This document shows positions 1 to 7,120 of a stretch of DNA of 33,918 nucleotides, one piece after another. The DNA is from Chloroflexota bacterium (GTDB taxonomy: Bacteria > Chloroflexota > Dormibacteria > Dormibacterales > Dormibacteraceae), in contig VBEK01000011.1 of assembly GCA_005889135.1 (NCBI GenBank), positions 1 through 33,918 on the forward strand, in the 5' to 3' direction. The position numbers were made by a program, and so were the translations under genes. The notes below the pieces were generated by a model. It saw only the letters and a program-made list of their open reading frames with translations, had not been told where the DNA came from and did no database searches. The stretch's first letter is position 1. Each line of letters opens with the position of its first letter.

Positions 1-2
1 CT

Positions 3-623
3 GATCGTGAACTCGCGCGCTTCCTGGCGAGTAAAGGAGAGACAGGCGTTGTCGCGCGCCTGCTCCGTTGGCATGATCCAGGGGTGCGCTTCTGGGCGAT
101 CGCGGCGGCTGAACACATCTACTCGACGACTGACTATGTCAAGGTGCTTGAGCGGGCTGTAAAAGACCCTGACGAGGCTGTCAGCTCGGACGCCGTTGAC
201 AGGTTATGGCAGATTGCGCCCAAACGCGTGCAGCGTTTGTCGCGGTCGATGGTCGCCAAGCTGTCATCTCAAATCCGCTCCGGTGAGAAAGTCTTCTGGC
301 TATGGTCTCTTGCCCGGTTGCGAGCGCACGACGCGATTCCAGCGATCGAGGCGCTCAGATCAAGCGAGCCTGGCTGGACCAAGCTCGCACGCGTTGCCGA
401 TGTAGTCCTCAGATATTTGAGGGAGGGAGAGTCCGCGGTTGCAAGTGCGATCGCGAATCACACGGATCATGGCCACATTGAAGAGTTATGCACCCTTGCG
501 TGGTTCGTAACTCGAAGTGAGGTGGCGCGCGCGGCGGTAGAACGCTGCGCGATTTCCGCCCCCGACGAAGAGTGCCGTCGGGAGTGTGGCTTTGCATTGG
601 AGAAACTGAAGAAGGCGAGTTAG
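3..623 (+). CDS. HEAT-repeat-like protein, 5' end outside window
   Basis: The reading frame is open to the left edge, so the gene begins outside the window; an internal GTG at 84 would give 179 residues, but the residues before it continue the same helical pattern. The visible part is built of short amphipathic helices with repeated Ala, Leu and Arg positions (for example AVSSDAVDRLWQIAP and AIPAIEALRSSEPGW), as in HEAT-like or armadillo-like scaffolds. No catalytic motif, signal peptide or membrane segment is visible. It looks less GC-rich than the genes after position 1300 and ends about 190 bases before a partial tRNA gene, so it probably belongs to an integrated element. The function is not recognised; the HEAT-like call rests on pattern only. 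Confidence 0.6.
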   Translation, partial: DRELARFLASKGETGVVARLLRWHDPGVRFWAIAAAEHIYSTTDYVKVLERAVKDPDEAVSSDAVDRLWQIAPKRVQRLSRSMVAKLSSQIRSGEKVFWLWSLARLRAHDAIPAIEALRSSEPGWTKLARVADVVLRYLREGESAVASAIANHTDHGHIEELCTLAWFVTRSEVARAAVERCAISAPDEECRRECGFALEKLKKAS

Positions 624-728
624 ATTTTCAGGGCGAGCGAGGTTTACCGCGAAGGCAGTCGTTATCCACAGAGCGTGACGCCTCCGATGGCAGGTGCCAA
701 AAACAGGTCGGGCCCCGCGTACAGCAAG

Positions 729-764
729 GCCAGTGGCAAACGCTGGCATCAGGTGCCACTCGGC
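729..764. repeat. Imperfect inverted repeat beside the tRNA scar
   Basis: GCCAGTGGCA (729-738) faces TGCCACTCGGC (754-764), and CAGGTGCCA occurs twice as a direct repeat (about 690-698 and 750-758). Clusters of short direct and inverted repeats next to a tRNA attachment site are typical of recombinase arm sites, but a hairpin ending the upstream gene is equally possible. Nothing else is apparent in 624-811. Confidence 0.3.
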
Positions 765-811
765 AGCATTCGGCGAATACGGATTGCGACTTCTGAACCG
801 GCCGCAGCGAT

Positions 812-857
812 CTGTTAACCGCAAGGTTCGGAGTTCGAATCTCCGTCCCGGAGCCAC
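812..857 (+). pseudogene. 3' half of a tRNA-Asn gene (attachment-site scar)
   Basis: The sequence runs from an anticodon loop CTGTTAA (anticodon GTT, Asn) through a variable region and a T arm (CGGAG-TTCGAAT-CTCCG) to an acceptor 3' strand TCCCGGA, a discriminator G and an encoded CCA. The expected partners are missing upstream: no TCCGGGA acceptor 5' strand, no D arm, and the bases 5' of the loop do not pair with those 3' of it. Integrases that target tRNA genes rebuild the gene at one end and leave the displaced 3' part at the other. With this orientation the element would lie to the left and the old chromosome would resume at about 858. It is not expected to make a functional tRNA. Confidence 0.65.
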
Positions 858-939
858 TCTCGAATTCAAAGTCGACCGTCGCGCGTCGCGGCCAAAGCGC
901 AGAATCGCTACCCGCGCACCTTCTCCTTTGCGCCTTGAC

Positions 940-1296
940 CTACGTCAATCCTCGCGGTCGGCCGAGCAATCTGGCTGCGAACAAGAAAAGCTGCCGGCCT
1001 CGCCAGCCGATCACCACGTAGAGGACTAAATCGATACCGACGAAAGCCCAGCCGTACCCGCTCGATAAGTTGAGCCAACTGTGGAGCCACATCCAAACGC
1101 TTACCACTCCGACCACGGACGGAAGAAAGAGCCACAGAAGCACATCTCTCAAGCGATCGTCTGGAGTGTCGCCGGGGTACGTGACCGGCTCAGTGCCCTT
1201 GCCGTTCGATGGCGCGCCATCCTCGTCGCCGTTAGCCCACGCGGCCATCCGTCCGAGGTCGGTCTGGTGCCTGTCGTTTCTCAGCTCCGCCATCAT
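940..1296 (-). CDS. Small two-helix membrane protein, hypothetical
   Basis: This predicted 118-residue protein has a polar N-terminal half (about residues 1-48) followed by two hydrophobic segments, roughly 50-75 (LLWLFLPSVVGVVSVWMWL) and 80-98 (YGWAFVGIDLVLYVVIGW), and a short basic tail. Such a clean topology is unlikely in a chance frame. A GGAG element lies about ten bases upstream of the ATG at 1296. The family is not recognised. It is transcribed away from the CNB gene at 1396, with about 100 bases between their starts. It is the first gene on the chromosomal side of the tRNA scar and ends about 80 bases from it. Confidence 0.55.
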   Translation of the reverse strand: MMAELRNDRHQTDLGRMAAWANGDEDGAPSNGKGTEPVTYPGDTPDDRLRDVLLWLFLPSVVGVVSVWMWLHSWLNLSSGYGWAFVGIDLVLYVVIGWRGRQLFLFAARLLGRPRGLT

Positions 1297-1359
1297 GCGC
1301 GCGAGCTCCGGGTGCGTTGGCTGCTTTCGAACCTGATTCCAGGGGTCCTGGTGCGGTTC

Positions 1360-1388
1360 TTGTGGCTGCCTCTGGTGCGCGTTATCCT
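1360..1388 (+). promoter_or_regulatory. Candidate leaderless promoter of the CNB gene
   Basis: TTGTGG (1360-1365) and TATCCT (1383-1388) are separated by exactly 17 bases. The ATG at 1396 follows the -10 element by 7 bases, so transcription would begin at or next to the start codon. No Shine-Dalgarno element precedes that ATG, which agrees with a leaderless message. Confidence 0.4.
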
Positions 1389-1395
1389 GCCCTCG

Positions 1396-1818
1396 ATGAG
1401 TGATCCGAAGACCGAAGCCCTGGGTCGGGTTCCAGTGTTTGCTGGGTGCAGCCGCGAAGAGCTGGAATTCCTCGTGACGCGCACTGACGAAGTAGATGTC
1501 CAGGCCGGGAGGACCTTGATCCGGCAGGGCAAACCGGGCGACACCTTCTATGTCCTACTTGAAGGCGAGGCTGATGTCGATGTCGACGGGCAGGCCAGGC
1601 CTTCAATGCAAGCAGGAAGCTTCTTCGGCGAGATCAGCATGCTGGATCGTGGCCCCGCCACGGCGACCGTCGTGACCAAGACTCCCGCGAAACTGATGGT
1701 GATGAGCCACGTACAGTTCCGCGACGCCATCAAGGCCAACGATCAGTTGCTGTCGCATGTAATGCGGGCCGCGGCCGAGCGGATGCGCCGCGATTCACTG
1801 GAGCGCCAGCGCAGCTAA
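1396..1818 (+). CDS. Single-domain cyclic-nucleotide-binding (CNB) protein
   Basis: This 140-residue protein is essentially one CNB domain: the entry helix (VPVFAGCSREELEFL), the beta-roll (RTLIRQGKPGDTFYVLLEGE) and the phosphate-binding cassette around residues 77-92 (FGEISMLDRGPATATV). The cassette keeps Gly78 and Glu79, but the Arg that binds the cyclic phosphate in Crp/PKA-type domains is Ala88. No DNA-binding domain follows, only a short helical tail. The frame is open much further upstream, but the CNB homology begins just after this ATG and a promoter-like element sits directly before it. The next gene, 108 bases on, encodes a cyclase-domain protein. It may bind cNMP weakly, bind another ligand or act through protein contacts. 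Confidence 0.85.
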   Translation: MSDPKTEALGRVPVFAGCSREELEFLVTRTDEVDVQAGRTLIRQGKPGDTFYVLLEGEADVDVDGQARPSMQAGSFFGEISMLDRGPATATVVTKTPAKLMVMSHVQFRDAIKANDQLLSHVMRAAAERMRRDSLERQRS

Positions 1819-1926
1819 GCCACGCCTCATCGGGCACGAAGAGGTCTAGTGGTGTTCACCTTAGCCTCGCCGTCTAACTGACCCTGGTCGACCCTAACAG
1901 ACTTCCAATCGCCACGCGATGGCAAA

Positions 1927-3870
1927 ATGCGTTTCGTGGCAGTGACGCCCTCCTTACTCCCCCAGGCGCGAACCGCGTACGACCGCCATGATTGGCGCGC
2001 CGCGGTTGCGCTGTATCGCCAGTCGCTGGAGGCAGGGGAGAACCTTGTCGGCCCCGACCTGGAGCGCCTTGGCAAGGCTGCCTGGTGGATCGGCGATCGC
2101 GAAGGCTGCCTGGACGCTCACGAGCGGGCGTACGGGAAGTACCTCGAAGAAGGTGATCGCCGCCGAGCGGCAAAGTGCGCCCAGATGCTTCGCTTCAACT
2201 ACGTCAATGGGCTGGGTGACAGAGAGACTGGATTGGGCTGGAGCGCGAAAGCCGCGAAGCTGCTTGCTGGCCTTGACGAGTGTGCCGAACATGGGTATCA
2301 GATACGTCTCGATGCCCGCAAGCTCTGCACCACAGGCCATCGCGAGGAGGGTCTTCCGCTCTACGACAAAGCACTCGAAATCGGGCGTCGCCTCCACGAT
2401 CCAGACCTGGTGGCGCTCACCGAATCATGGAAGTCCCTTGACTTGATCGAGGCGGGGCGCGCCGAAGAAGGCTTCGCCCTCGTCGACGAGGTGTGCGCCG
2501 CGGCGGTTGGTGGCGAACTCGGTCCGTGGGCGACTGGCATCGTACTTTGCAATGCGATTTCGGCCTATCGAGATTCAGCCGACTATGCCGGCGCGGGCGA
2601 ATGGGCCGAGAGGGCGGCACGATGGTGCGAGCGACAGTCGATCCACGGCTTTCCGGGGATCTGTCGCGTACGGCGCGCCGAGGTCTTGCGCTTGCGAGGC
2701 GCCTGGGTCGACGCCGAAAAGGAGGCTCGGGCGGCAGGCGAGGAGCTCGAGCGATTCCTAGTCGCATATGCGGCACAGGCCTATCTCGAGTTAGGTGAGA
2801 TCCGTCTTCGTCTCGGTGACCACCCGGGAGCTGAGGCGGCGTTCCGTCAAGTTCACGCTTTGGGCACGGATCCCCAGCCGGGCCAGGGACTCCTGATGTT
2901 GGCCCGTGGCGAGCCGCAGGCTGCAGCACGCGGATTGCGGCGCGCACTTGAGAACGTCAATCTGGTGACCGTTGAGCGCGCTCGGATTCTCGAGGCGCTG
3001 GTGGAAGCGCAGTCCACTTTCGACCAGGCCGGCTCGGCAACCACCGCCAGTGAGCTTGAGGACATTGCGGCGTCAAATCCACGTCCGGCGCTGCGGGCCA
3101 TGGCACTGCGCGCCCGAGGTTCGATTGATGTTGCCGCCGGCAAGCAAGCCACTGCCGCTCTTCGACAAGCACTCCAATTGTGGCGGTCGCTAGACGCGCC
3201 CTATGAGGTGGCACGGACACGAGTCCTGCTCGCCGCCAGTTACCAGCTCGAGGGAGACGCCGAGGGTGCGCGCCTGGAATTGGATGCGGCAGCACTTGCC
3301 TTCGATCGACTCGGGGCGGCGCCGGATGTTGCGCATGTCAATGAGAAGATCGCCAATCTTCCCGGATCGCAGCCCGCAACCACTCGCCGCGCCTTTCTGT
3401 TCAGCGACATCGTTGACTCGACAAAGCTGGCCGAGACCTTGGGCGACGAGACATGGGCAGATCTCCTTCGGTGGCATGACGCTGCACTTCGCGGCCTATT
3501 CGCCCAGCACCGGGGCGAAGAGGTCGACCACGCAGGTGATGGATTCCTGGTCGCTTTTGAGTCGAGCGCGTCGGCCATAGCCTGCGCGACTGCTATGCAA
3601 CGCATGCTCGCCGCGCATCGTCGCGACCATGGATTCGCGCCACGAATTCGCGTCGGCGTCCACGCTTCTGACGCCGTTCGCTCCGGTCGCGGGTTTCGCG
3701 GCAGCGGCGTCCACCAGGCGGCGCGAATCGCTGCCCTCGCCCGCGCTGATGAAGTATTTGCGAGCGTGGTGGCGGCGGGGGAAGCGGGGCTCACAGAGAG
3801 CGAGCCGCAGGCTGTGAAGTTGAAGGGATTCGCACGACCAGTTGAGGTTGTCGCAATCGCTTGGCGTTAA
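1927..3870 (+). CDS. TPR-type protein with C-terminal class III nucleotide cyclase domain
   Basis: In this 647-residue protein, residues 1-475 form a long array of helix pairs with TPR-like spacing (for example AAWWIGDREGCLDAHERAYG and AAYQLEGDAEGARLELD-like units). Residues 488-647 form a class III adenylate/guanylate cyclase domain. The metal-binding aspartates are present (Asp494 in LFSDIVDST, Asp538 in AGDGF) and the transition-state Arg is kept (Arg600 in VHQAAR). The substrate-binding Lys is Asp534 and the usual Asn is His596. The same VDxAGDG/VHxxAR pattern is, from memory, common in a large bacterial subfamily whose product is mostly untested. No membrane segment is visible, so it should be cytoplasmic. 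It lies directly downstream of a CNB gene, which suggests they act together. Confidence 0.85.
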   Translation: MRFVAVTPSLLPQARTAYDRHDWRAAVALYRQSLEAGENLVGPDLERLGKAAWWIGDREGCLDAHERAYGKYLEEGDRRRAAKCAQMLRFNYVNGLGDRETGLGWSAKAAKLLAGLDECAEHGYQIRLDARKLCTTGHREEGLPLYDKALEIGRRLHDPDLVALTESWKSLDLIEAGRAEEGFALVDEVCAAAVGGELGPWATGIVLCNAISAYRDSADYAGAGEWAERAARWCERQSIHGFPGICRVRRAEVLRLRGAWVDAEKEARAAGEELERFLVAYAAQAYLELGEIRLRLGDHPGAEAAFRQVHALGTDPQPGQGLLMLARGEPQAAARGLRRALENVNLVTVERARILEALVEAQSTFDQAGSATTASELEDIAASNPRPALRAMALRARGSIDVAAGKQATAALRQALQLWRSLDAPYEVARTRVLLAASYQLEGDAEGARLELDAAALAFDRLGAAPDVAHVNEKIANLPGSQPATTRRAFLFSDIVDSTKLAETLGDETWADLLRWHDAALRGLFAQHRGEEVDHAGDGFLVAFESSASAIACATAMQRMLAAHRRDHGFAPRIRVGVHASDAVRSGRGFRGSGVHQAARIAALARADEVFASVVAAGEAGLTESEPQAVKLKGFARPVEVVAIAWR

Positions 3871-3956
3871 ACGGCGTTGCAGCAAACCTGCGAAAGCACA
3901 GCCTACAGGCCTCATTGGTCGGCTACCGGTCTCGGCGGTCGTAGCTACTTCTTGGG

Positions 3957-5894
3957 TCAGTGCCCAGCCGTCACTTCTTTGCGCATCGCTTCCCACGCCT
4001 CTCGTGCGTCCTGGACCGAGCCGGCGTCCTCGATCGTAGAGATGTCTCCTGGGTCCTTGTCGAGAGTGACTGCCTTCAATACCCTCCGCATGATCTTTCC
4101 ACTGCGTGTCTTGGGAAGCATCGTGACGAAGTTCAGGTCTCCAATCACGGCCACTGGGCCGAGCTCGCGGCGCACGGTCTCGAGAAGCTCCTTGCGGAGC
4201 TCGTCAGACGCCTCGTAGTCCTTCTTGAGAACGACGAAGGCCGCGATGACCTCCATGCGGACGGGATCCGGTCGAGCTGTCACGCCAGCCTCCGCCACGC
4301 CTGGGTGGCGGAGGAAAGCCGTCTCTACCTCGATCGTCCCAATGCGGTGGCCCGCAATCTTGATGATCTCGTCGGCCCGCCCGCTGAACCACACGTAACC
4401 ATCCTCGTCGAACGAGGACGCGTCTCCGCTGAGGTAAAGCGTCTTCCCAGGGATTCGTCGCCAATAGTCATTGGCGTAGCGCTCGACCTCGCCCCAAAGC
4501 GTTGCGGTCAGACCCGGGAAGGGCCGCTTGATCACCATCATCCCCTTCTCGTTCGCCGGCAGCTCGTCTCCCTCGGGCGACACGACCATCGCCTCCACGC
4601 CTGGGAGGGCAATGCCACCCGAGCCGGGCTTGATGGGCAGCAGGCCGATGCCCCATGGGTTGCCGAAGATCGGGCCCCCGGTTTCCGTCTGCCACATGTG
4701 GTCGATGACCGGGACTTTGTTCTCGAGCACCTCTAGTTGCAGCCACTCCCAAGCCGGCGCGTTAAGCACTTCGCCTGCGCAAACGATTCGCGTCAGGGAG
4801 CCGAGATTGTGCTTGCGCGCCGGCGCGGTGCCGTACTTCATGAGCATCCGGGCGGCGGTTGGCGAAGTGAAGATTCCAGTGACCGCGTTCTCCTCGATGA
4901 TCCGATAGAAGGTTTCGGCGCTCGGATGATCGAGCCCGCCTTCATACGCGATCGTCGTGCAGCCTGCGATGAGCGGCGCATACACGATGTAGCTGTGTCC
5001 GACGATCCAACCAATGTCCGAGGTCGACCACCAGACGTCGTTTTCCTTGAGGCCAAAGACCCATTCGCCCATCGAGTGGATGTAGACCTGGTACCCACCA
5101 TGTGTATGCACGGCGAGCTTGGGTTTGGCCGTGGTGCCTGAGGTCGCCAGGATATAAGCGGGTTCGTTGGACTCCAGCCACTCGACTTCGTCGCTCTGGC
5201 CGGCGCTGAGGGCGAGGAAGTCCTCCCAGTAAACATCGCGGCCGGCCGTCATCGCGGGGGCCTCGGCACTGCGCCGATGCACGACGACGTTCTGGACGTG
5301 CTTGTCTCGGTCACCTAGCGCTTCATCGACGATCCCCTTCAGCGGCACATCCTTGCCCTTCCGGTATGTGATGTCGGAACAGAAGAGTGCAGTCGCGCCG
5401 GCCATCTCCAGGCGGTCGCCCAACGCGCCAGAGCCGAAACCCGCGAAGACCGCGATGTGGATGGCTCCAATCCGAACGCAGGCCAGCATCAGCACGATCG
5501 CCTCCCGGCAGGTGGGCATGTAGATGCCTACGCGATCACCCTTACGGATTCCCATACCGCGGAGAGCTGCCGCCGTCCGCCGGACGTCGTGGGCCAGCTG
5601 GGCGTAGGTCAGGACAGTCCGCCCCCCGCGCTCGTCCTCACACACAAGCGCGGCCCTGCCGCCGTTGCCGGCCTCGACGTGGCGATCGACGGCGTTATAT
5701 GCGAGGTTCGTCTCGCCGCCGATGAACCATCGAAAGTAGCGGCCGCGTTCGTCCGGGTGCTCCGGGTCCCAGTCGAGTACGCGGTCCCAGCGCCGGTGCC
5801 ACGGAAGGGCGGTCGCGGCCTGTGCCCAGAACCGGTCCGGGTCCTCTTTGGCGGCTCGGACAAATGCGCTGACCTTCGGGTTGATCGTCTCCAT
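3957..5894 (-). CDS. acsA: Acetyl-CoA synthetase (AMP-forming)
   Basis: This 645-residue enzyme activates acetate to acetyl-CoA through acetyl-AMP in the cytoplasm. It has the N-terminal ACS cap, the phosphate-binding loop (ILATSGTTAKPK), the WQTETGG motif whose Trp closes the acyl pocket in acetate-specific enzymes, the hinge region (YVWFSGRADEIIKIAGHRIG) and the C-terminal PKTRSGKIMRR with the catalytic, acetylation-controlled Lys. The length matches the family. The loop reads TTAKPK where most relatives have STGKPK, a variant seen in ACS side branches, so propionate or another short acid is possible. The start is the ATG at 5894 because AGGGAGA lies four bases before it; a GTG at 5915 is less likely. 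It diverges from the stress/trehalose operon and converges with the cyclase gene. Confidence 0.92.
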   Translation of the reverse strand: METINPKVSAFVRAAKEDPDRFWAQAATALPWHRRWDRVLDWDPEHPDERGRYFRWFIGGETNLAYNAVDRHVEAGNGGRAALVCEDERGGRTVLTYAQLAHDVRRTAAALRGMGIRKGDRVGIYMPTCREAIVLMLACVRIGAIHIAVFAGFGSGALGDRLEMAGATALFCSDITYRKGKDVPLKGIVDEALGDRDKHVQNVVVHRRSAEAPAMTAGRDVYWEDFLALSAGQSDEVEWLESNEPAYILATSGTTAKPKLAVHTHGGYQVYIHSMGEWVFGLKENDVWWSTSDIGWIVGHSYIVYAPLIAGCTTIAYEGGLDHPSAETFYRIIEENAVTGIFTSPTAARMLMKYGTAPARKHNLGSLTRIVCAGEVLNAPAWEWLQLEVLENKVPVIDHMWQTETGGPIFGNPWGIGLLPIKPGSGGIALPGVEAMVVSPEGDELPANEKGMMVIKRPFPGLTATLWGEVERYANDYWRRIPGKTLYLSGDASSFDEDGYVWFSGRADEIIKIAGHRIGTIEVETAFLRHPGVAEAGVTARPDPVRMEVIAAFVVLKKDYEASDELRKELLETVRRELGPVAVIGDLNFVTMLPKTRSGKIMRRVLKAVTLDKDPGDISTIEDAGSVQDAREAWEAMRKEVTAGH

Positions 5895-5898
5895 GGCG

Positions 5899-5905
5899 TC
5901 TCCCT
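5899..5905 (-). promoter_or_regulatory. Shine-Dalgarno element fixing the acsA start
   Basis: AGGGAGA on the minus strand is followed by CGCC and then ATG (5894). It falls inside the longer open frame from GTG 5915, so it favours the shorter protein. Confidence 0.65.
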
Positions 5906-6205
5906 GCTGGTGCACTCGAGCTCAGTCGGGAGCCCGACCCTTCGAAGTTGATGCCTCGCTAAGTCGGTAGTTTGCGCTCGATGTACGGTGCCCGCAACCT
6001 CGTTGACGGTTGCCCCAAGAGCGGCGTTCCGGCGAGGGCGACGACCACTCAGCAATCGCTGAGAAGCGACGGTCTGGCGGCGAGGAACCCTCGCCGTGTG
6101 GAGGTACCTCAGCCCTAGCCGGGAGACTCAAAACCGGCGCTCACCTATACAGTAGGCAGTGCGACTCGGCGTCGAGTCGATGCTGGGGTAAGGAGGCCGG
6201 GGGAC
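5906..6205 (+). other. Divergent intergenic region with hairpins
   Basis: About 300 bases separate acsA from the operon starting at 6206. It holds two perfect hairpins, CTCAGC-AATC-GCTGAG (6048-6063) and GGCGAGG-AAC-CCTCGCC (6079-6095), and a looser CCGG...CCGG pairing near 6118-6137. A strong AAGGAGG (6190-6196) stands nine bases before the GTG at 6206. I could not match it to a riboswitch class that I can recall, and I see no convincing -35/-10 pair. It may be a structured 5' leader of the plus-strand operon. Confidence 0.35.
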
Positions 6206-7120
6206 GTGGTCTTGACCAGTCGCGTCAGCTTTGCCCACGCTGACACGCGCCCGCGCATGCGAATCCTGGTGCCGGTGCTGATGGGCCAGATGGCGCGGCC
6301 GGTGATCAGCATTGGCGACGCGCTTGCGATTTCGCCGGGTGCGTCCGGCACCTTACTGGCCCTGGTTGAAATTCGATCGGGCCGCGACAACGAGGTTTTC
6401 GCGCAGGAGCAGCGGCGGCGCGACATGTTGCGCTGGGTGGCGGGGCTCGAGTACGACAGCGATGTGCGCCGGCGTTTGCGCCTCAGCCTGCGTATCACCG
6501 CCAACGTCGCCAGCAGCGTTCGCGACGCAGCGGCAGAAAACGAAGCCACGAGCATGGTGCTCGAATGGCCAACGCTCGAAAGCGCACGACGTCACGGTCT
6601 CATCGACCTCACGCGCCAACTCCTGACCGACCATGCATTCGACCTGATGTTTGTCCGCGCGAATCGGCGAACACCGGACCTGGCGATCGCGCCCCGATCG
6701 ATTCTGGCTTCGATTCGCGGCGGACCCAGCGCTCGCGCCGTTGCCTCAACGGGAGCGAGGCTGGCCGATGCCTTCGGCAGCTCGTTGACCATGCTCCATG
6801 TGCAGACGGATACCCAGCACCCCGACCGCTCGCGCCGGGAATGGGACAGCTTCGACCAGATCGTCGAGGAGCTGCGGCGGCCCGCGACTCAGGTTCGCGT
6901 AGTCCGTCACGACAGGCCGGCGGCGGGCATCCTCGAAGAGGCTCTTGGCCATGACCTGATCGTCATCGGATCGCGACTCAACCAGTCCAGGGCCGGCGCA
7001 TTGCTCGGTCGGGAAATCGATCGGATACTTCGACGCCTCGAAGCCTCCGTCGTGATGGTCCGCGCCAAGGCCGTGGCACCATTCATGCGGAACCGCCAGA
7101 CCAACGGCAGCGAAAGGTGA
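6206..7120 (+). CDS. Tandem universal stress protein (UspA-like)
   Basis: This 304-residue protein appears to contain two UspA-like alpha/beta domains. The first opens with RILVPVLMG (from about residue 18) and the second with a beta strand ending in LTMLHVQ (about residue 195). The last part, DLIVIGSRLNQSRAGALLGREIDRIL followed by SVVMVRAK in outline, has the classic Usp end, though the ATP-binding G-2x-G-9x-G(S/T) motif is only partly kept. The GTG start at 6206 is supported by AAGGAGG nine bases upstream; an ATG at 6257 is the alternative. Its stop overlaps the GTG of the trehalose synthase-like gene by four bases, so the two are probably translationally coupled and share a stress role. 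Confidence 0.75.
   Translation: MVLTSRVSFAHADTRPRMRILVPVLMGQMARPVISIGDALAISPGASGTLLALVEIRSGRDNEVFAQEQRRRDMLRWVAGLEYDSDVRRRLRLSLRITANVASSVRDAAAENEATSMVLEWPTLESARRHGLIDLTRQLLTDHAFDLMFVRANRRTPDLAIAPRSILASIRGGPSARAVASTGARLADAFGSSLTMLHVQTDTQHPDRSRREWDSFDQIVEELRRPATQVRVVRHDRPAAGILEEALGHDLIVIGSRLNQSRAGALLGREIDRILRRLEASVVMVRAKAVAPFMRNRQTNGSER

Noticed and set aside
662-670. TTATCCACA, a perfect DnaA-box sequence
   Set aside because: It is single, with no cluster, AT-rich stretch or replication gene nearby, so chance is the simplest explanation.
486-869. Open frame on the minus strand containing RRFELRTLR
   Set aside because: This peptide is the translation of a tRNA 3' end and is a familiar false gene; the frame also runs across the HEAT-like gene.
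5906-6205. ydaO-type (c-di-AMP) or cobalamin riboswitch
   Set aside because: Two hairpins and a strong ribosome-binding site are present, but I could not find the conserved core bases of either class.
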